A stretch of DNA of 6,187 bases from an uncultured Clostridium sp. Its GTDB lineage: Bacteria > Bacillota > Clostridia > Lachnospirales > Lachnospiraceae. Numbering within the stretch: the stretch's first letter is position 1; every line of letters starts with the position of its first letter. Below the pieces are notes generated by a model. That model was not told where the DNA came from. It was given only the letters and a program-made list of their open reading frames with translations, and did not search any database. Below are positions 1 through 5,413 of the stretch, in pieces. The DNA lies in assembly GCA_902464345.1 (NCBI GenBank), contig CABQJA010000140.1, forward strand, positions 1 to 6,187, read 5' to 3'. Both the position numbers and the translations under genes were made by a program.

Positions 1-77
1 CTTGAGCCGATTGGCAACAATCGGACTAGATAGATGATCACTCAACGACATAACCCGGCTTATCGTCCGGCTCATTA
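1..77 (+). ncRNA. rnpB: RNase P RNA, 3' end (partial, class A)
   Basis: This is the 3' part of the catalytic RNA of RNase P, which matures tRNA 5' ends; the rest lies left of the window. Read in order, it matches the conserved 3' region of bacterial class A RNase P RNA that I know from E. coli. CTTGAG at 1-6 is followed by the P18 hairpin (CCGATTG, GCAA loop, CAATCGG at 7-24). The GNRA loop is the one that docks on P8 in many class A RNAs. CTAGATAGATGATCAC follows at about 26-41, then CGACATAACCCGGCTTAT at 46-63, which is the universally conserved region forming the 3' strand of P4. GTCCGGCTCA at 65-74 should be the 3' strand of P1, pairing with the missing 5' end. The exact 3' end is uncertain by several bases. 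One core base differs from the usual ACAGAA (ACATAA here). Confidence 0.93.
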
Positions 78-104
78 ATTAATATGATAGATATATGAAC
101 AGAA

Positions 105-147
105 ATTAAAAAGGACTGCTGCCCGCTCTCACAGGCAACAATCCTTT
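105..147 (-). terminator. Intrinsic terminator of the 166-882 gene
   Basis: On the minus strand a 14-bp stem (arms 134-147 and 110-123, two G-T wobbles, 10-nt loop) begins 18 nt after the stop codon and runs into TTTTTAATTTCT. That is a standard Rho-independent terminator for the minus-strand gene. On the plus strand the hairpin is followed only by TTTACCCCC, so its use as a convergent terminator for rnpB is possible but weaker. Confidence 0.85.
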
Positions 148-165
148 ACCCCCAATATACGAATA

Positions 166-882
166 TCAGATACTACACTTCTTTAATGTCTGGCATTTCT
201 GCCAGTGAACAGCTTCCCGAATCAATAATGCAGAGGTCTCCGGAAATCTCCGGCACAAGTCCGCTTCCTCCAGATCCGTATCCTCCACTGCCGTCAGCAG
301 TGCTTTTAATTCATCCAGTACCTCCAGCTGCATAGACTCGTCCATGTAAGAGAAAATATGTGCGGTCCGTTTCGGAAGAAATGACCGGATCGTATGTAAG
401 ATCACATCACTGTCCTCCAGAATATACCGATCCACCAGCTCCAATACCGTAGCAGCCTCATCCGATGGAATACCGGCATGTCTTACCATGATACGGAAGC
501 AATCCTGCATCAGGTTTCCGGTATCCACCTGATAACTGTTCAGGCCGAAATCATGGAAACACTCCTTCAGCATCATCAGCTGATAGCGCTGCGTATACTG
601 CGACAGCTCTTCATACATCTGTATCAGCTCCGTGTCAAACTTGGCATATTTCTCATCCCAGTAAATAAAATCATAAGTCCAGTATACCGCTATGCACAGC
701 ATAAAATCTTCTGCGAAATTACGATTGTTGGCGAATGCAAACAGGGACTTTAGCTTGATTCCTAAACGTCTGTAGTCATTTTCACTAAGTTCCAGATCAC
801 AAATGGTTCGTACATTCTGTATCTTCTCTTCCAGATACATCTGCATCTCGTGTAGGTCGAATTTTGGTTCTTCAATTCCCAT
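166..882 (-). CDS. Hypothetical mostly helical protein, 238 aa
   Basis: I do not recognise this family. The start at 882 is chosen because AAGGAGG at 890-896 lies 7 nt upstream of it; the in-frame ATG at 888 is only 1 nt from that site. The protein looks soluble and almost entirely alpha-helical, rich in Glu, Leu, Met and Tyr, with no signal peptide and no convincing membrane helix. The most striking stretch is residues 57-77, where an aromatic helix (AVYWTYDFIYW, 66-76) sits between acidic residues. Such a stretch usually marks a protein-protein interface. Seven cysteines are scattered without a metal-binding spacing. It is a single-gene unit with its own promoter and terminator, divergent from the AP2/HNH-type gene. 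I infer no function; an accessory or regulatory partner of the divergent gene is one possibility. Confidence 0.85.
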   Translation of the reverse strand: MGIEEPKFDLHEMQMYLEEKIQNVRTICDLELSENDYRRLGIKLKSLFAFANNRNFAEDFMLCIAVYWTYDFIYWDEKYAKFDTELIQMYEELSQYTQRYQLMMLKECFHDFGLNSYQVDTGNLMQDCFRIMVRHAGIPSDEAATVLELVDRYILEDSDVILHTIRSFLPKRTAHIFSYMDESMQLEVLDELKALLTAVEDTDLEEADLCRRFPETSALLIREAVHWQKCQTLKKCSI

Positions 883-889
883 ATACATT

Positions 890-896
890 CCTCCTT
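890..896 (-). promoter_or_regulatory. Ribosome binding site deciding the 882 start
   Basis: AAGGAGG on the minus strand is a full anti-16S match. It is 1 nt from ATG 888 but 7 nt from ATG 882, so the second ATG of the ATGTATATG pair is the likely initiator. Confidence 0.8.
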
Positions 897-948
897 ATAT
901 AGTTTCACATTACATCTTATTCTGCTCCTTTACGATTTATACCTGTTT

Positions 949-976
949 CTTATAAAGAGATTGTATAACTTTTCAA
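949..976 (-). promoter_or_regulatory. Candidate sigma-A promoter for the 166-882 gene
   Basis: On the minus strand TTGAAA (976-971) and TATAAG (954-949) are separated by 16 nt, each 5 of 6 to the vegetative consensus. Transcription would start near 942 and give a leader of about 60 nt. The region is AT-rich, so chance matches are possible. Confidence 0.5.
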
Positions 977-1049
977 CAAAAAAGTCCACTTTTTTTAATA
1001 ATTTTAACATATTCTTTATATATTCATTTGGGGTTTTTGACGATTTATG

Positions 1050-1078
1050 TTGCCGTATTTGCAGAAATATACTACAAT
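1050..1078 (+). promoter_or_regulatory. Candidate sigma-A promoter for the AP2/HNH-type gene
   Basis: TTGCCG (1050-1055) and TACAAT (1073-1078) are separated by exactly 17 nt. The predicted start near 1085 leaves a leader of about 25 nt. If used, it excludes the upstream ATG at 1047 as the translation start. Confidence 0.5.
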
Positions 1079-1095
1079 CTATACAAGAAATAATC

Positions 1096-1100
1096 AGGAG
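1096..1100 (+). promoter_or_regulatory. Ribosome binding site deciding the 1110 start
   Basis: AGGAG lies 9 nt before ATG 1110 and only 3 nt before ATG 1104. It is the only good site near the beginning of this reading frame. Confidence 0.7.
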
Positions 1101-1109
1101 TGTATGTAT

Positions 1110-1901
1110 ATGAATTATTATCCGGGTATTACAACTGCATATCACACCGATGGAAGTATCTATTACCGGACTTCCATTACCCATAACCGGAAACATATCA
1201 GTATCGGCAGCTATTCCACACCGGAAGCCGGTAGCCGGGCCTATGCGGAGGCCAGAGCGGTTCTGGATGATCCGACTGTCACTGTCAGTGATTATCAGAC
1301 CACCATGACGCTCTCCTTTGCCAAGTTTGTATCTCTGGTCAATCTTCGATGCAACGGCATTTATATCAAGACTCCGATCTTTTTATATCCCGATCATTTC
1401 CTGTATTATCTGGAGCCGGAGCTTGCCCTGAAATTCGACCGGGATGATCTGTTCTTCTATTCCTCCCATACGATCCAGCAGCGCGGCGGCTATCGGTTCG
1501 TCTGCCATTACGGCAGCCAGTATGGCATTCTGTCCCGTTATGGGATCCGGCAGTTCGCAGTTGCCGGCCGGGATTATATCTTTGTAAATGGGGATGATAC
1601 GGACTATCGTTATCAGAATATTAAGGTCCTCAATCATTATATGGGTGTCACGATGCATCAGAAAAACGGAAGAACCTGCTATCAGGCTACGATCCATATC
1701 CAGGGAAATTATATCATTGGGCGCTATCCCACCGAGATTCAGGCGGCCATTGCTTATAATAAGGCAGCTGATATCCTGAAACGAAACGGCAATTCCAAGC
1801 AATTTATCAAAAATTACATCTCCGAATTATCACCGGAGGAATACCATCAGATCTATAAAGATATTGAAATCTCCGACCGTCTATATGCTCCGGAGTCCTG
1901 A
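1110..1901 (+). CDS. AP2 / degenerate HNH / AP2 DNA-binding protein
   Basis: This looks like a DNA-binding protein of 263 aa derived from an HNH homing endonuclease. Residues 5-52 form an AP2-like unit (PGIT start, YYRTSI, HISIGSYSTPEAGSRAYAEA). Residues 178-223 form a second one (MGVTMHQKNG, CYQATIHIQGN, IGRYPTEIQAAIAYNKAA). In known AP2 domains such strands contact DNA and the final Ala-rich helix packs behind. Between them, residues 154-173 resemble the end of an HNH core: VNGDDTDYRYQNIKV aligns with the usual NHIDG..T.NR.ENL pattern, but the catalytic His position is Phe158 and the metal Asp is Asn160. I therefore infer that cleavage is lost and binding kept, as in a regulator. The ATG at 1047 is rejected as start because it overlaps the promoter. 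It lies 55 nt upstream of the deacetylase gene on the same strand and may be cotranscribed with it. An uncharacterised endonuclease cannot be excluded. Confidence 0.8.
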   Translation: MNYYPGITTAYHTDGSIYYRTSITHNRKHISIGSYSTPEAGSRAYAEARAVLDDPTVTVSDYQTTMTLSFAKFVSLVNLRCNGIYIKTPIFLYPDHFLYYLEPELALKFDRDDLFFYSSHTIQQRGGYRFVCHYGSQYGILSRYGIRQFAVAGRDYIFVNGDDTDYRYQNIKVLNHYMGVTMHQKNGRTCYQATIHIQGNYIIGRYPTEIQAAIAYNKAADILKRNGNSKQFIKNYISELSPEEYHQIYKDIEISDRLYAPES

Positions 1902-1956
1902 ATCCAGACTTTTCCTGTACTAATCCACTGCCCTTCTTCATAAACTATCACGAAGA

Positions 1957-2775
1957 ATGTTCGGATGGATTTTTATGAAATCTACGTTATTTGCAGCTGC
2001 CGAAACGATTAATGCCAGATATATGCGCTGTATGACCGGTATTCTGCTCTTCTCGGTCTGCCTGTACTTCGGTGCCTCTTTCTTCCGGGATCATCCGGTC
2101 ACAGCACCGGTATTCTCCCTGACGCGAAATGAACTTCCCATATACAGTGTGGAAACCGATGAACCCGTACTCGCACTCACCTTTGATGCTGCCTGGGGTG
2201 ATGAGGATCTTGCTGATATTTTAGACATTCTTGACAATCATCAGGCAAAGGTCACATTTTTTGTATCCGGTGACTGGGCGGAGAAATATCCGGATGCTGT
2301 CCGCACTATCTACCAGCATGGACATGAGCTTGCGAATCACGGCATGAACCATAAGCATATGCCGGATCTGTCCGATGAGGAAATTAAGAACGAGATCATG
2401 AACTGTCATGATCAGGTACTTTCTATTACCGGATATTCCATGACTGCGTTCCGCGCTCCGTACAGTGACTGGAACGACCGGGTTGTTGATCAGGCCCATT
2501 CCTGCGGTTATTCCTGTATTAATCAGAATGTGGACTCTGTAGACTGGAAGGAATACGGCGTCGACAGCATTATCGAGACTGTTTTATCCGATCCGGACTT
2601 AGATAACGGTGCAATTATTCTGCTCCACAACGGAACCAAATATACACGGGATGCTCTGGACCGGCTTCTTACCGAGCTGGAAAAACAGGGTTATCGTTTC
2701 GTTACCATTCAGGAACTCGTTTATACGGAGAATTACACCTTAGACCATACCGGCCGTCAGTTTCCGGTCGAATAA
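1957..2775 (+). CDS. Membrane-anchored polysaccharide deacetylase (CE4, NodB fold)
   Basis: CE4 enzymes remove acetyl groups from N-acetylated sugars, usually in peptidoglycan or chitin-like polymers, outside the membrane. Residues 28-43 form one hydrophobic helix after positive residues, so an N-in signal anchor with an extracellular catalytic domain is predicted. The five CE4 motifs are visible. Motif 1 is TFDAAWGDED (75-84), with catalytic-base Asp77. Motif 2 is HGMNH (128-132), carrying the two metal His. Motif 3 is FRAPYSDW (165-172), motif 4 is VDSVDW (192-197) and motif 5 is ILLHNG (221-226). Motif 1 lacks the second Asp of the classical TFDDGP, like the PdaB-type branch of Firmicutes (TFDISWG in B. 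subtilis PdaB). The total of 272 aa is normal. The start is uncertain: neither ATG 1957 nor ATG 1975 has a strong ribosome binding site, and GGATGG 6 nt before 1975 slightly favours the shorter form. No terminator is seen after it. The natural substrate is inferred. Confidence 0.9.
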   Translation: MFGWIFMKSTLFAAAETINARYMRCMTGILLFSVCLYFGASFFRDHPVTAPVFSLTRNELPIYSVETDEPVLALTFDAAWGDEDLADILDILDNHQAKVTFFVSGDWAEKYPDAVRTIYQHGHELANHGMNHKHMPDLSDEEIKNEIMNCHDQVLSITGYSMTAFRAPYSDWNDRVVDQAHSCGYSCINQNVDSVDWKEYGVDSIIETVLSDPDLDNGAIILLHNGTKYTRDALDRLLTELEKQGYRFVTIQELVYTENYTLDHTGRQFPVE

Positions 2776-2785
2776 TTCCGTTTCT

Positions 2786-2815
2786 TTCATACTTTCCTCT
2801 CCTTTTCCGTATATT
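2786..2815 (+). promoter_or_regulatory. Weak candidate promoter for the lipoprotein gene
   Basis: TTCATA (2786-2791) and TATATT (2810-2815) are 18 nt apart, 4 of 6 and 5 of 6 to consensus. Transcription from about 2822 would place the 2840-2856 palindrome in the leader. This is a weak call. Confidence 0.3.
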
Positions 2816-2839
2816 CATGCCGGAATCGTCCATACTAAC

Positions 2840-2856
2840 TATGTGAAATTCACATA
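2840..2856. promoter_or_regulatory. Perfect 17-bp palindrome, operator candidate
   Basis: TATGTGAAATTCACATA is a perfect inverted repeat with 8-bp arms around a central A. It ends 4 nt before the AAGGAG site of the lipoprotein gene. It may be an operator for a dimeric repressor or, as RNA, a 7-bp hairpin with a 3-nt loop next to the ribosome binding site. It resembles a CRP site (TGTGA, TCACA), but the spacer is 3 rather than 6. Confidence 0.5.
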
Positions 2857-2860
2857 TGGA

Positions 2861-2866
2861 AAGGAG
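2861..2866 (+). promoter_or_regulatory. Ribosome binding site deciding the 2874 start
   Basis: AAGGAG sits 7 nt before ATG 2874 and lies downstream of the other in-frame ATG at 2856, which therefore cannot use it. Confidence 0.8.
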
Positions 2867-2873
2867 TCAGATT

Positions 2874-3242
2874 ATGAAAACCATGAAAAAAAGTCTGATT
2901 TTATGCTGTTGTCTGATTGCTATTGCTTTCACGTTTACCGGATGCGGTAACAAGAACAATTCCGACATGTCCAATGACGCCGGAAATAATTCCAGCACCG
3001 GTTCCGGCAGCAATTCCGGAAACAGTATCGGAAATGATATCGGAGACACCGTTGACAATGTCGGAAACGATGTAGGAAACATGGTCGATGATGCCGGAAA
3101 TATCGTAGACGACGCTGCAGATGGTGCCGGAAATATGATCAAGGACGTCACCAACGACGCTGGAAATATGGTAAATGATGCCACTAACGGAACCCATTCA
3201 TCCACATCTTCCGGCACAAACAGCAGCACAGAAAACAGATAA
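2874..3242 (+). CDS. Small lipoprotein with five tandem 11-residue repeats
   Basis: A 122-aa predicted lipoprotein. Lys2, Lys5 and Lys6, a hydrophobic core at residues 8-21 and the lipobox FTGC make Cys24 the expected lipidated residue on the outer face of the membrane; Cys11-13 inside the signal peptide are unusual. Residues 26-51 are a flexible Asn/Ser/Gly linker. Residues 52-106 are exactly five 11-mers: IGNDIGDTVDN, VGNDVGNMVDD, AGNIVDDAADG, AGNMIKDVTND and AGNMVNDATNG. All begin with a small or branched residue, then Gly-Asn, with a hydrophobic residue at position 5 and mostly Asp at position 7. Residues 107-122 are a Ser/Thr tail. Eleven-residue periodicity occurs in LEA-like and YtxH-like proteins as amphipathic helices, so a stress or envelope role is possible, but no specific function can be assigned. 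The ribosome binding site fixes the start. The gene converges on the 3253-3600 gene with 10 nt between the stops. Confidence 0.85.
   Translation: MKTMKKSLILCCCLIAIAFTFTGCGNKNNSDMSNDAGNNSSTGSGSNSGNSIGNDIGDTVDNVGNDVGNMVDDAGNIVDDAADGAGNMIKDVTNDAGNMVNDATNGTHSSTSSGTNSSTENR
3027..3191 (+). repeat. Five tandem 33-nt coding repeats
   Basis: Five in-frame 33-nt units encode the 11-mers of the lipoprotein. The DNA has diverged, but the GGAAA core of the Gly-Asn codons recurs at the same phase in most units. Slippage between units could change the repeat number among strains. Confidence 0.75.
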
Positions 3243-3252
3243 TCCTGTTTCT

Positions 3253-3600
3253 TTAATGGGCGCCGGTTCGCCGGCGCTCCATTTCATCATATTGCTCATA
3301 CATATATTGCACACTGTTTTCCAGCACATAATAATGCATGATATACGGAACCAGCAGAATCAGCAATGCCACTAAGAGGATTGCAAATAAAATTTCCGCT
3401 GTTCGCACCGTCTCAATAAACACCAGAATCGTACAAAGGGCAAACAGCACCATAATAATCTCATGAACCAGTCGTTCATGCATGAAAAACCGGATCTGGA
3501 TCAGATGCTTCCGTTCTTCCTCTGCATAATCAATGTCTTCCGGTGGATTTTTCAGCAGCTCATCGATCTGAGCCTTATAATTCAATATTTTCTTACGCAT
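3253..3600 (-). CDS. Small two-helix membrane protein, 115 aa
   Basis: I do not recognise a named family. Residues 1-45 are charged and helical (acidic at 22-29, basic around 31-43). Hydrophobic segments at about 46-64 and 68-88 form a tight membrane hairpin with a short loop (ETVRTA). Residues 89-115 are a Tyr/Glu-rich helix ending in three Arg. Both ends should therefore lie in the cytoplasm. AGGAGG at 3611-3616 lies 10 nt before the ATG and overlaps the stop codon of the protease gene; only 14 nt separate the two genes, so translational coupling is likely. The context suggests it anchors, restrains or serves as a substrate of the soluble protease, but that is inference. Its last codons fall inside the hairpin at 3255-3283. 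Confidence 0.85.
   Translation of the reverse strand: MRKKILNYKAQIDELLKNPPEDIDYAEEERKHLIQIRFFMHERLVHEIIMVLFALCTILVFIETVRTAEILFAILLVALLILLVPYIMHYYVLENSVQYMYEQYDEMERRRTGAH
3255..3283 (+). terminator. Strong hairpin between convergent genes
   Basis: AATGG plus GCGCCGG (3255-3266), loop TTCG (3267-3270), and CCGGCGC, one bulged T, CCATT (3271-3283) give a 12-bp stem of very high GC content. It begins 13 nt after the lipoprotein stop and is followed by a short, imperfect T-rich stretch (TCATCATATT). It probably ends lipoprotein transcription although it lies in the last codons of the opposite-strand gene. It has no T-run for the minus direction. Confidence 0.55.
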
Positions 3601-3614
3601 ATTCTGTATTCCTC

Positions 3615-5336
3615 CTAACTGCGATTCTGCGTTAACCGCTCAAATGTGCCATATAAGTCCAGGGTTCCATATCCCCAGGATGGATTCGGATATTCCTGTT
3701 CCGGATTTCTGCCGGCTCCCCGGATCAGATACCGCCGGATCTGCGTTCCGCTTAACCGTCTTTCCCCTGACCATTCCATTAACAGAGCGGCAGCTCCGGC
3801 AGTGTGTGCCGCTGCAATACTGCTTCCGCTTCTTCTGGTATATCCATACGGTGCATCCGCCCGTTCCCGGATTGCCGGGCCATATACATTCACTCCGGGT
3901 GCCGCCAGATCCGGCTTCACTCTGCCATCATCCGTATAACCACGACTCGCCTCCAGATAAAGGGCTCCGGTTGTATGATTATAGGCCGTCGCAGAAATGG
4001 ATCCCTCGCCGGTTCCCAGATCACTGAGTGTTTCAAACGGATCCGGCCTTAAGAAGAAGGTACTATCCGGAAGAAAATTCCGAATTGGAAGCCAGATATG
4101 AAACTCATTTCTGCTGCTTCCCGATGCATATACCCGGAACCGCCAGATCCCCTCCCTCGGAGTCACCATCCGGATAAATATCAACGGCTTTCCGGATAGC
4201 TCCTCTGCCAGAACATAGGCAATCTCTACCAGGGTCCGTTCCAGTATAAAATCTATCCGCTGTCTCCGATAAAACAGAGGCGTAATTCGTTCAATCACCT
4301 CTCCGTAAGGCGACTCTATCCCGATCGCATACGTCCCCGGCACCTCGCCCCAGAGCTCCATCACAAAGCCCGGTACATCCGCTCCGACATTCAGTTCAAC
4401 CTCCTGATAGGTCCTGTCACCGGTTACTGCTCCCGAAAAATGATGTCTTGCACTTCCCTCATTGCCCGCCGGAACGGACACAATGAAATTCGGTGCCAGA
4501 TTGATCCGGTTCAACAGCTGATTCAAGCTACCCTGTCCGGAATGATCTCCGCTGGCTGTTCCTACCCCGATATAGATGGAAAGCGGCTTCTCCAGTCTGA
4601 CTGCCTGCGACACCAGATAATACACCGCCATGATAATATCCGTCTCCTGATAGACCTCTTCTTCCTCCAGAAAATAAAAGTCCCTCAGATACCGCTTTGC
4701 CTGCTTCAGCTTCACCACCAGCAGCTCTGCCATAGGTGCTGCACCTGTAAAATCATTTCCGGCATCCGTCCCTCCGGCAATAATACCGGCAGTAAACGTC
4801 CCATGTCCATTGGTATCTCGGCTTGGCACGATTTCCAGAGGATCCTCTGCCTGAAGTGCTTCATTAATCTGATCCTTCCCGTACACACTGCCATAGAGCA
4901 ATCCCTCCGGCGGATCTTCTGCCTGTATCGTCTGATCCCAGATCGCTTCTATCCGGGTGCTGCCGTCTGACCAGCGAAACAGCGGATTCTGATAATCAAT
5001 TCCTGTATCAATAATCCCAACCAGCACATCCCGTCCCCGCAGATTCAGGATCGGCTGATTCTGTACCTTATAAATGCCGCTTGCCTCAATGCTGCTGGTA
5101 TCCATCAGTCCGTAGCATTTCGGCACCATATAATATAGTGTAGCGATCACGCTCACCATATCGACATCTGCACGTTCGATCGTTACAATGGCCAGATTAT
5201 TATCTATGAACTTCAGGCATTCATTCCGAAAATATGTATCTACCTGCTCCCGGTTCTCATAATAGGAAATAATGTAATCTGCATAATCGTTACTTACAAT
5301 CCGATCCCTGCAGGTTCTTCTCCACTCCTGAATCAT
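3615..5336 (-). CDS. Csp-like subtilisin (S8 family serine protease)
   Basis: A 573-aa serine protease of the Csp-like branch of subtilases. The triad is visible: Asp110 in GIIDTGID, His178 in NGHGTFTAG, and Ser506 in SGSSIAAAHTAGAAAL. Asn292 in VPAGNEG is the oxyanion residue. Residues 1-95 look like the N-terminal prodomain. An insertion of about 140 residues (295-440), predicted beta-rich, corresponds to the jelly-roll domain that sets Csp proteases apart from ordinary subtilisins; the overall length also fits. In Clostridium, Csp proteases activate the cortex hydrolase SleC during germination, and many Clostridia carry further paralogs of unknown role, so I do not assign a cspA, B or C symbol. 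There is no signal peptide, so it is cytoplasmic or, in a sporulating host, packed in the spore. No strong ribosome binding site precedes the start (GGGAAA at about 8 nt). It is followed at once by the two-helix membrane protein. Confidence 0.93.
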   Translation of the reverse strand: MIQEWRRTCRDRIVSNDYADYIISYYENREQVDTYFRNECLKFIDNNLAIVTIERADVDMVSVIATLYYMVPKCYGLMDTSSIEASGIYKVQNQPILNLRGRDVLVGIIDTGIDYQNPLFRWSDGSTRIEAIWDQTIQAEDPPEGLLYGSVYGKDQINEALQAEDPLEIVPSRDTNGHGTFTAGIIAGGTDAGNDFTGAAPMAELLVVKLKQAKRYLRDFYFLEEEEVYQETDIIMAVYYLVSQAVRLEKPLSIYIGVGTASGDHSGQGSLNQLLNRINLAPNFIVSVPAGNEGSARHHFSGAVTGDRTYQEVELNVGADVPGFVMELWGEVPGTYAIGIESPYGEVIERITPLFYRRQRIDFILERTLVEIAYVLAEELSGKPLIFIRMVTPREGIWRFRVYASGSSRNEFHIWLPIRNFLPDSTFFLRPDPFETLSDLGTGEGSISATAYNHTTGALYLEASRGYTDDGRVKPDLAAPGVNVYGPAIRERADAPYGYTRRSGSSIAAAHTAGAAALLMEWSGERRLSGTQIRRYLIRGAGRNPEQEYPNPSWGYGTLDLYGTFERLTQNRS

Positions 5337-5366
5337 AATTTATTTCCCATGGTTTATCATTATTGC

Positions 5367-5395
5367 ATTATATGAAAAAAAACCGAAGCTGTTAC
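5367..5395 (-). promoter_or_regulatory. Promoter of the protease operon inside the upstream terminator
   Basis: A perfect TATAAT (5372-5367, minus strand) follows the T-run of the DivIVA-gene terminator. Exactly 17 nt upstream, GTAACA (5395-5390, 4 of 6 to TTGACA) lies in the loop of that terminator. Transcription would begin near 5360, leaving a leader of only about 24 nt before the ATG at 5336. Confidence 0.6.
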
Positions 5396-5404
5396 ACTTC
5401 GGTT
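5375..5404 (-). terminator. Intrinsic terminator of the DivIVA-domain gene
   Basis: On the minus strand AACCGAAG (5404-5397), an 8-nt loop and CTTCGGTT (5388-5381) form a perfect 8-bp stem starting 9 nt after the stop codon, merging into eight T. This is a classical Rho-independent terminator and separates the DivIVA-domain gene from the protease genes. Confidence 0.93.
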
Positions 5405-5413
5405 CTCATTCTC

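Noticed and set aside
1..75. Open minus-strand frame from ATG 75 running off the left edge (25 codons)
   Set aside because: It has no ribosome binding site and is antisense to the conserved RNase P RNA tail, which explains the sequence better.
1047..1109. Longer start for the AP2/HNH-type protein at ATG 1047
   Set aside because: It lies upstream of the TTGCCG/TACAAT promoter and lacks a ribosome binding site; ATG 1110 has one at 9 nt.
930..1196. Minus-strand frame of 88 codons across the divergent promoter region
   Set aside because: It covers both promoter candidates and the start of the AP2/HNH-type gene, and its composition is that of AT-rich non-coding DNA.
1383..1802. Minus-strand frame of 139 codons
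   Set aside because: It is fully antisense to the well-supported AP2/HNH-type gene and shows no start signals.
1934..1957. Hairpin TTCTTC ... GAAGAA before the deacetylase gene
   Set aside because: Only 6 bp, mostly A-T, with a 12-nt loop and no T-run; it is too weak to call a terminator.
2740..2790. Minus-strand 16-codon frame with an AAAAGGAGAGG site
   Set aside because: The ribosome-binding-like sequence is good, but the frame is tiny, antisense to the deacetylase 3' end, and has no promoter or recognisable peptide.
2867..3229. Two long minus-strand frames opposite the lipoprotein
   Set aside because: They arise from the 33-nt repeat structure of the lipoprotein gene read backwards and have no ribosome binding sites.
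4440..4970. Plus-strand frame of 176 codons opposite the protease
   Set aside because: It is antisense to the conserved catalytic domain of the protease and has no start signals or protein-like features.
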